64,000 nucleotides of DNA, from assembly GCF_000955975.1 (NCBI RefSeq), contig NZ_JYJF01000012.1, positions 26,256 through 90,255 of the forward strand, given 5' to 3'. Position 1 is the stretch's first letter; each line of letters begins with the position of its first letter. Both the position numbers and the translations under genes were made by a program. Below are positions 58,519 through 64,000 of the stretch, piece by piece. Source of the DNA: Saccharothrix sp. ST-888 (lineage in GTDB: Bacteria; Actinomycetota; Actinomycetes; Streptomycetales; Streptomycetaceae). The notes below the pieces were generated by a model. It was given only the letters and a program-made list of their open reading frames with translations. It had not been told where the DNA came from and made no database searches.

Positions 58519-59070
58519 TCAGTGCCTGGGGACGGCGAGCTCGAAATCCAGCAGGCCGGGCTGGGCCGGGTCGGCTTCGAAGACCCCGGTCCGCTCGAAG
58601 CCGGCCTTGCGGTACAGCGCCTCCGCCCGGGAGTTGTCCTGGTGCACATAGAGGCGTACCCGCTCGACGCGGGGCTCGGGCAGCGCCCAGGACCAGGCGA
58701 GGGCGGCCCGGACGAGTTCCTCGGCGATGCCGGTGCCGCGCGCCTCGGGCCGGACGAAGACTCCGACGAGGTGCGTCTGCGCCACCTTCGGAGCCTGCCC
58801 GAACACGGCCGCCTCACCCGGTCGTTCGACGAGCACGGAGATGGTGCCGAGCCACCGGCCGTCCGCCGCCTCCGCGACGAACTGCCGGGCGAGGACGCCT
58901 GCCGCGGCACCCGCGACCCGGTCCTGCCAGAACTCGTCGGGCCTGGCGGCGGCCTGCTCCGCCGTCTCGATGAAGGCGAGGTGCGCGAGCGGGTCGCGCA
59001 GCGCGGCCAGCCGGATCTCCTTGGCCTTGGGCCAGTCCTCGTCCCGTACGGCTCTGATGATGTGCTCCAT
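58519..59070 (-). CDS. GNAT-family N-acetyltransferase
   Basis: 183 residues from the ATG. Acetyl-CoA motif VGVFVRPEARGTGIAEELVR (~102-121), preceding beta strand GRWLGTISVLVERPG, and motif B VHQDNSRAEALYRKAGFERT. Single-domain acetyltransferase of unknown substrate. It is 41 bases upstream of the L7/L12-like gene on the same strand, so the two may be cotranscribed. Confidence 0.92.
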   Translation of the reverse strand: MEHIIRAVRDEDWPKAKEIRLAALRDPLAHLAFIETAEQAAARPDEFWQDRVAGAAAGVLARQFVAEAADGRWLGTISVLVERPGEAAVFGQAPKVAQTHLVGVFVRPEARGTGIAEELVRAALAWSWALPEPRVERVRLYVHQDNSRAEALYRKAGFERTGVFEADPAQPGLLDFELAVPRH

Positions 59071-59544
59071 ACGGTGATCCTCGCACCCGCCACGGTGCGG
59101 CCCGCAACCCGATTACCGCTGCTCGCCGGGGCGGCCGGGGCGGCCTGCGCCGCCGCCGACGCGGTGTGCGCTGGGGAGAGCGCCCCGACCGTTGCGAAGG
59201 ATGTGATGCCACTCACCCCGCAGGGCGGGCGCATGGCCGGGCGGCGCCGGTCAGCGGCGTGCGACCGCCGGACGCCGCGTCCCGGGTGGCCGGCCACCGG
59301 GCCTGCTGCGCCTGGTGGTTGGGGCCGTCCGGTGGGCCTCGCCCGGTCGGGGCGCCGCGTCGGGCAGGCTCCCCACGTGCCGTCAGCGACGCTCGGATGC
59401 CAAGTTCTGCGGACCGTTCGCGGTGAATCCGCGAAGGTTGCGAAGACGCGGTCCGGCGGTGCCTCGCTATGCTGCCGGGCAAGCACATCGGGGCGCCGGG
59501 GGCGGGTCGCTACGGGGGCTCCGAGTGGAACGGGGGCGGTTGTC
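59071..59544. other. 474-base divergent gap with no convincing gene
   Basis: This lies between the GNAT gene (minus) and the broken ScfR-type regulator (plus). Long frames cross it on both strands but have no recognisable protein and arise from the high GC content. It should hold both promoters; none could be assigned. Confidence 0.5.
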
Positions 59545-60358
59545 GTGGGAAGGACCTTGGCCGGGGCACGGCTGCGGCGGCTGCGGGAGGAACGCGGGCT
59601 CAGCCAGGCCGCGCTGGCCCGCCTGATCGAGCTGTCGCCGAGTTACCTCAACCAACTGGAGCACGAGGCCCGGCCGTTGACCGTCCCGGTGCTGCTGCGG
59701 CTCACCGAGACCGTCGGCGTGGACGCCGGCTACTTCGCCGCCGCCCTGATCCTGCCGTACCGGGCGTTCCACGCGCAGGCCGAGGCGACCCGGTACGACA
59801 TCGAACGCCTCGCCGACCACTTCGGCGTCGGCTACGAGACCGTCTGCCACCGCCTGAGCACCCTGCAGCGCCCCGGGCTGCGCGGGGTGCCGTTCTCCTT
59901 CGTCCGGGTCGACCGGGCCGGGAACGTCTCCAAGCGGCAGTCCGCCACCGGCTTCCACTTCTCCCGGACCGGCGGCACCTGCCCGCTGTGGAACGTCTAC
60001 GAGGCGTTCGCCGCCCCCGGGCCGGGTGCACGTCCAGGTGGCCGCCATGCCGGACGGGCAGCGCTACCTGTGGACCGCCCGTGCCGTCACCCGCTCCCCG
60101 GGCGGCTGGGGCCGGCCCGGCAAGAGCTTCGCCATCGGCCTCGGCTGCGAACTGCGCCACGCCGCACGGCTGGTGTACTCCGCCGGGCTCGACCTCGCCG
60201 ACGAGTCGGCGGCCACCCCGATCGGCCTCGGCTGCAAGGTCTGCGAACGCCCGGCCTGCCCCCAGCGGGCCGCACCGCAGCTCGGCCGCCCGCTGCTGGT
60301 CGACGAGCACGCCAGCACCTTCGTCCCGTACCCGGTCCGCCCGGAGGCGGGGCGCTGA
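59545..60358 (+). pseudogene. ScfR/RamB-type regulator with internal deletion and frameshift
   Basis: From GTG 59545 the frame encodes an XRE helix-turn-helix (ARLRRLREERGLSQAALARL, SPSYLNQLEHEARPLTVPVL). It passes at VGVDAGYFAAALILPYRAFH straight into the second half of the family's ImmA/IrrE-like region (YDIERLADHFGVGYETVCHR, GFHFSRTGGTCPLWNVYEAF). Roughly 180 residues that should lie between, including the HExxH-type segment, are missing. At 60014-60018 a run of five C shifts the frame. The remaining C-terminus (VHVQVAAMPDGQRYLW.., CKVCERPACPQRAAP) is in the next frame to 60358. Full-length relatives (~470 residues) control acetate and propionate metabolism. The frameshift could be a sequencing error; the deletion could not. 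Confidence 0.82.
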
Positions 60359-60411
60359 CGGCCGGCTGGCCGACCGGGGTCAGGGGGACGGGCCGGGGCG
60401 GGGCTGGTGGG

Positions 60412-63400
60412 TCAGCCGCCGTAGACGTCCTCGACGTAGCGGCCCTGCGCGATCAGGCTCTGCAGCCAGTCGTGGGCGCCGGTGCGGTCGGCGCCGGGAG
60501 TGCGCTTCAGGTACAGCGTCCGGAACGCGTCGCGGACGCCGGGCGCCATCCGGGCGCCGTCGCCGCAGACGTAGACCTGGGCACCGGCGTTCAGCAGCCC
60601 CCACACCCGGTCGGCATCGGCGGCGACGCGGTCCTGCACGAAGCGCCGGCCCTCGACGGGAGCTGCGCTGAAGGCGGGACGCATCGAGACCGCCCCGGCC
60701 CGCTCGGCCGCGTGCAGTTCGGCGGCGTACAGGTAGTCGGCGTCGGGGGCGTCGCAGCCGAAGTAGCAGAGGGCCGGGGCGAGTCGGGAGTTCTCGGCCC
60801 CGTCCGCCAGGCGGGCGCGGCGGTCGGCGATGGCGCCGCGGAAGGGGGCCAGTCCGGTTCCTGCGGCGATCATGATCACCGGGGTGTCGGCGCCGTGGTC
60901 GATCCGGAAGGCTTCGCGGCACGGCTGGACGCGGGCCAGCACGGTGTCGCCGGGCCGCACGGTGCTCAGGTAACCGGAGCCGGTACCGCGGTAGTCGCCG
61001 CGGCCGGAGCGAGCCGGGGCCTGGAGCAGCGAGACCATGAGGTCGACGTGGTCCGGGTCGGTGGCCGGGGAGGACGACACCGAGTAGTGCCGGGGCCTGA
61101 TCGGCGGCAGCAGGTCCAGCAGGACGGGCCAGGTCAGGACGGTGCGCAGGGCCGGGTGGTCCTCGACCAGGTCCAGCAGGCTGCGGTGGTCGGCGCGCCG
61201 CGCCTCGGCGTCCTCGGCGAGGGCGCGCAGGGCGGCCTGTTCGGGCGGGCAGGGGTTGAGGGCCGCCAGGGTGGTCAACCGGTCGGGGGCCGGGCGGTCC
61301 TGCAGTTCGACGTGGTGGGTGAGCAGTTCGCGGACGGTCAGCGGCCGGTCGACGGCGAGACCGTCGCGGCGCGGGCGGCCGGGGACGATGTTGAGGACGG
61401 TGTCGAGGTCCGCGGCCAGCAGCCGGGCGGCACGTTCGACGAGGACGGGGTCGTTGGCGGGCAGCACGGTGAGGTGGTCCCCGGTGCGGTAGGTCGTGCC
61501 CTCGGGCAGCGCAAGGCGGACCAGGCGCTTGACCCGAGGATGCTCCGGGTGGGTGAGGCCGCCGGTCTCGGTGACGGTCATCGCCGTCAGGCCGTGCCGG
61601 GCGGCCAGGGCGTCGAGCGGGTGGCCGCTGACCTCGGTGACGGTGTAGCCGGGGCCCTCCGGCTCGGGCCGGGCCTGGGCGCCTGCGGTGGCCGGGTCGC
61701 CGTACTGCGTCAGCAGCGCGGTGCGCAGCGCGGCGGTGAACGCTCTGACGCTGCCCGCCAGATCACCGGACGCATCGGCCTCGGCCCGGTCCAGCAGACG
61801 GGTGGCGCCGAGCGCGGCGAGCCGCTCGTCGATGAAGGCGGGGACGCGCTGGTAGGTGGCGGACCAGTTGCGGTCGCCGACGCCGAGGACGGCGTAGCTG
61901 ACGCCCTGCGCGGCACCGGGCTCGGCCGTCTCCAGCCATCGGACGAAGGCGGCGGCGTCGTCGGTCGGCTGTCCGTTGTACGAGGCGGCGGTGATGACGA
62001 CGGGCCGGTCGGTGGGCAGCACGGCACGGTGGTCGTCGAGCGGGGCGGAGGCGGTGTCGCAGCCCAACTCGGCTGCGGTGTGGGCGAGTCGGGCGGAGAA
62101 CTCGCGGCAGGTGCCGTAGTTGGAGCCGTGCAGCAGTAGCAGGCCGGTGCCCGGCCGGACGCGGGTGGGCAGCGCGGCGGCCTCGCCCGGTGTGTTGTCG
62201 GCCGGTGCGTGGGCGGCGGGCAGGGCGGTGCGGGACGCGGCGCGGTCGGCGGGGGTACGCGGAACCAGGGTGAGGGTGAAGCCGTCCGGCTTGATGGTCA
62301 GCGACTGCTTCAGACTCAGCCGGTAGTCGGCGTGGTCGATCAGCCGGTACCGGTGGACGAGCATGCCGAGCAGCATGGTGGCCTCGTGCAGGGCGAACTG
62401 GCGGCCGATGCAGGCGCGTTCACCGGTGCCGAACGGCTTGAAGGCGTGCGGGGAGCGGGCCGCCTCCGCCTCCGGGGTGAACCGGGAGGGGTCGAACAGC
62501 TCGGGGTTGTCGCCCCAGGCGGGGTCGCGGTGCAGCATCGGGGTCATCACGGCGACGTTCTGCCCGGCCCGCAGCGGGATGCGGCCGCCCAGCAGGGTGT
62601 CCTGCCGCGCCTGGCGCCCGAATCCGGGAGCGGCGGGCCACAGCCGCAGGGTCTCGTTCAGCACCTGCCGGGTGTAGCGCAGGCGGCCGATGTCCTCGAA
62701 CGTGGGCTCCACATCGGCGTCTTCGCCCCACACCTGGTCCACCTCGCGCTGCACCAGGCGCAGCACGGCCGGGTGCTTGACCAGGTGGTGCAGGGCGAAC
62801 GCCAGGGTGCCGGAGGTGGTCTCGTGCCCGGCGATCAGGAAGGTGATCACCTGGTTGCGGATGTTCTCCAGGTCCAGGGTGGTGCCGTCGCCGGGGTGGG
62901 TCGCGCTGAGCATCAGCCCGAGGAGATCCTGGGCCTGGCCGCCGGAGCCAGCCCCGGCTCCGGCTCCGGCCCCGGTGGCGGCGGCGGTGCGCGTGGCGAT
63001 CACCTCGTCGACCACCGAGACGAGGTAGGCCGCGTCGGCGCGCATCGCCGCGTCGCGCTCGCTCTGGTCGAGGCCGGGGTCGCGGCCGAGCCGGGTCATC
63101 GCCCAGTCCAGGCAGCGCACCATCGCGCTGACGAAGGGGTGCGGCCGGTCACGGTCGAAGGAGCCGAAGTCGAACCCGAACCCGGCCAGCCCGATGGTGT
63201 CCAGGGTCATCCGGGTCATGTCCTCGGGCACGTCCACCGGAGCGCCGGTCGCCGCCCGGCGGTCCCAGGAGTCCAGCAGTCGGCGGGCGACCGTCAGCAT
63301 CACCGGGTGGTAGGTGCGCATGGATCCCAGGGCGAAGGCCGGCATCAGGATGTCGTGCGCCTTGGCCCAGTTCGGCTCGTCGTTGTAGGCGGTGAACAGA

Positions 63401-63729
63401 CCGTCGCCGGTGAACTCCCTGACGTTCACGAGCGCGGGGCCCACCGACTTGCTGAACCGCTGCTCGTCGGCCAGTTCGGTGACCAGGTCCAGGCTGCTGA
63501 CGAACAGGGTGTCGCGGCCGTGCAGGCGCTGCACGAAGACCGGACCGTGCCGCCGGGCCAGCTCCATGTGCCGCAGGACCGGCGTGTCGGTCGGGCCCGC
63601 GGCGGAGATGTCGACGACGGGAACACCGAGGCCGGGGGAGTCGACGGCGGGAGTGCCGACGACCGGGGCGTCGGTGACGGGGTCGCCGTCGCCGCTGCCG
63701 GTCCGCGGGGGAAGCAGGGTCTCGGTCAT
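60412..63729 (-). CDS. Self-sufficient cytochrome P450-reductase fusion (CYP102 type)
   Basis: 1105 residues from ATG 63729. Heme domain ~45-500: I-helix LIAGHETTSGTLAF, ExxR as NETLRLWPA, heme loop FGTGERACIGRQFALHE. A linker leads to the flavodoxin-like FMN domain (LLLLHGSNYGTCREFSARLA, ~555). FAD/NADPH reductase follows: HYSVSSSPATDPDHVDLM, MIAAGTGLAPFRGAI and the C-terminal GLLNAGAQVYVCGDGARMAP. The order is that of P450-BM3, a fatty-acid hydroxylase that needs no partner protein. A Pro/Val/Asp-rich tail of ~45 residues precedes the heme domain. It converges with the broken ScfR-type regulator. Confidence 0.96.
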   Translation of the reverse strand: MTETLLPPRTGSGDGDPVTDAPVVGTPAVDSPGLGVPVVDISAAGPTDTPVLRHMELARRHGPVFVQRLHGRDTLFVSSLDLVTELADEQRFSKSVGPALVNVREFTGDGLFTAYNDEPNWAKAHDILMPAFALGSMRTYHPVMLTVARRLLDSWDRRAATGAPVDVPEDMTRMTLDTIGLAGFGFDFGSFDRDRPHPFVSAMVRCLDWAMTRLGRDPGLDQSERDAAMRADAAYLVSVVDEVIATRTAAATGAGAGAGAGSGGQAQDLLGLMLSATHPGDGTTLDLENIRNQVITFLIAGHETTSGTLAFALHHLVKHPAVLRLVQREVDQVWGEDADVEPTFEDIGRLRYTRQVLNETLRLWPAAPGFGRQARQDTLLGGRIPLRAGQNVAVMTPMLHRDPAWGDNPELFDPSRFTPEAEAARSPHAFKPFGTGERACIGRQFALHEATMLLGMLVHRYRLIDHADYRLSLKQSLTIKPDGFTLTLVPRTPADRAASRTALPAAHAPADNTPGEAAALPTRVRPGTGLLLLHGSNYGTCREFSARLAHTAAELGCDTASAPLDDHRAVLPTDRPVVITAASYNGQPTDDAAAFVRWLETAEPGAAQGVSYAVLGVGDRNWSATYQRVPAFIDERLAALGATRLLDRAEADASGDLAGSVRAFTAALRTALLTQYGDPATAGAQARPEPEGPGYTVTEVSGHPLDALAARHGLTAMTVTETGGLTHPEHPRVKRLVRLALPEGTTYRTGDHLTVLPANDPVLVERAARLLAADLDTVLNIVPGRPRRDGLAVDRPLTVRELLTHHVELQDRPAPDRLTTLAALNPCPPEQAALRALAEDAEARRADHRSLLDLVEDHPALRTVLTWPVLLDLLPPIRPRHYSVSSSPATDPDHVDLMVSLLQAPARSGRGDYRGTGSGYLSTVRPGDTVLARVQPCREAFRIDHGADTPVIMIAAGTGLAPFRGAIADRRARLADGAENSRLAPALCYFGCDAPDADYLYAAELHAAERAGAVSMRPAFSAAPVEGRRFVQDRVAADADRVWGLLNAGAQVYVCGDGARMAPGVRDAFRTLYLKRTPGADRTGAHDWLQSLIAQGRYVEDVYGG

Positions 63730-63902
63730 GGGTGGACCGCCCTCCGAAGTCAGGGATTCCGGACTACCGCCGCCACGGTGCGGGCGACTGCGTCCACCCT
63801 GGCGCAGCGGGGGTTCCGCGTGGTCCACTCGTCCTACATGATCGTGTAGTGACCTCGGGAGTGTCGGGCTTGTGGTGCCCGGCTCCGAGGGTGTATCGGC
63901 CC

Positions 63903-64000
63903 GGCGGTGGGCAGCGGCGGTGGGCAGCGGCGGTGGGCAGCGGCGGTGGGCAGCGGCGGTGGGCAGCGGCGGTGGGCAGCGGCGGTGGGCAGCGGCGGTG
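63903..64000 (+). repeat. 13-base tandem repeat running off the window end
   Basis: The unit GGCGGTGGGCAGC (13 bases) is repeated without any change about seven and a half times from 63903 to the last base of the window. Thirteen is not a multiple of three, so it is unlikely to be coding. It begins about 175 bases upstream of the CYP102-type gene start. The full length cannot be judged because it continues past the window. Confidence 0.95.

Noticed and set aside
58522..62139. 1205-codon open frame on the plus strand
   Set aside because: It contains the real helix-turn-helix half of the ScfR-type gene (from 59545), but the remainder is antisense to the GNAT and CYP102-type genes.
1..64000. 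CRISPR array, tRNA, rRNA, IS element or prophage
   Set aside because: The only regular repeats are short tandem units (18 and 13 bases) without spacers. No T-loop-like tRNA sequence, transposase or phage structural gene was recognised on either strand.

Overview
The window is high-GC actinomycete DNA, almost certainly from Streptomyces, Kitasatospora or a close relative. The evidence is the codon bias, frequent GTG/TTG starts, the sporulation pair smeA-sffA, rbpA with a sigma-R-type promoter, and fxsA next to rbpA. I see no tRNA, rRNA, CRISPR array, transposase or phage gene.

Region 1 (1-25,700) is mostly core chromosome. It carries a PH-domain protein, two CNNM/HlyC-type proteins, a TPR-AAA ATPase, a P-loop kinase, an acyl-CoA dehydrogenase, an Lrp-type regulator, an amidohydrolase, lnt, fxsA, rbpA, sffA-smeA, an ankyrin protein and a GNAT. 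Next come an internally shortened Asp-tRNA-synthetase-like gene behind a canonical translational T-box, a VKOR/DsbA disulfide pair, a CHAD protein, a family-5-type uracil-DNA glycosylase and a slipin-CBS pair.

Region 2 (25,700-33,725) is a rearranged accessory stretch. The 3' end of the CBS gene and the 5' end of a cytochrome P450 gene occur twice: once as remnants and once attached to the complete P450. Around them lie an SGNH hydrolase, a YukJ-family protein, two secreted or surface proteins of unknown role, a HIT protein and three gaps with no convincing gene.

Region 3 (33,772-50,155) is the centrepiece: fourteen tightly packed minus-strand genes forming a phosphonate biosynthetic operon. 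PEP mutase makes phosphonopyruvate. A 2-hydroxyacid dehydrogenase domain, a phosphoglycerate-kinase-like protein, an ArgC-like reductase and an iron alcohol dehydrogenase can be read as converting it by way of phosphonolactate to 2,3-dihydroxypropylphosphonate. A zinc dehydrogenase, a two-subunit transketolase-like enzyme and an acetolactate-synthase-like enzyme can then build a phosphonothrixin-type branched skeleton. Added to this core is a dissociated peptide-synthesis set: a threonine-type adenylation domain fused directly to the dehydrogenase, a free carrier protein, a free condensation domain, a PhyH-type oxygenase and an ATP-grasp ligase, plus an MFS exporter. This points to an amino-acyl or peptidyl phosphonate that I do not recognise as a described product.

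Region 4 (50,378-58,124) has ribB under an FMN riboswitch, a DUF402 (FomD-like) protein, then a zinc dehydrogenase, an F420-type (LLM) oxidoreductase, an MFS transporter and an ABC permease plus binding lipoprotein without an ATPase. Region 5 (58,229-64,000) has an L7/L12-like small protein, a GNAT, a broken ScfR/RamB-type regulator, a self-sufficient CYP102-type P450 and a 13-base tandem repeat running off the end of the window.
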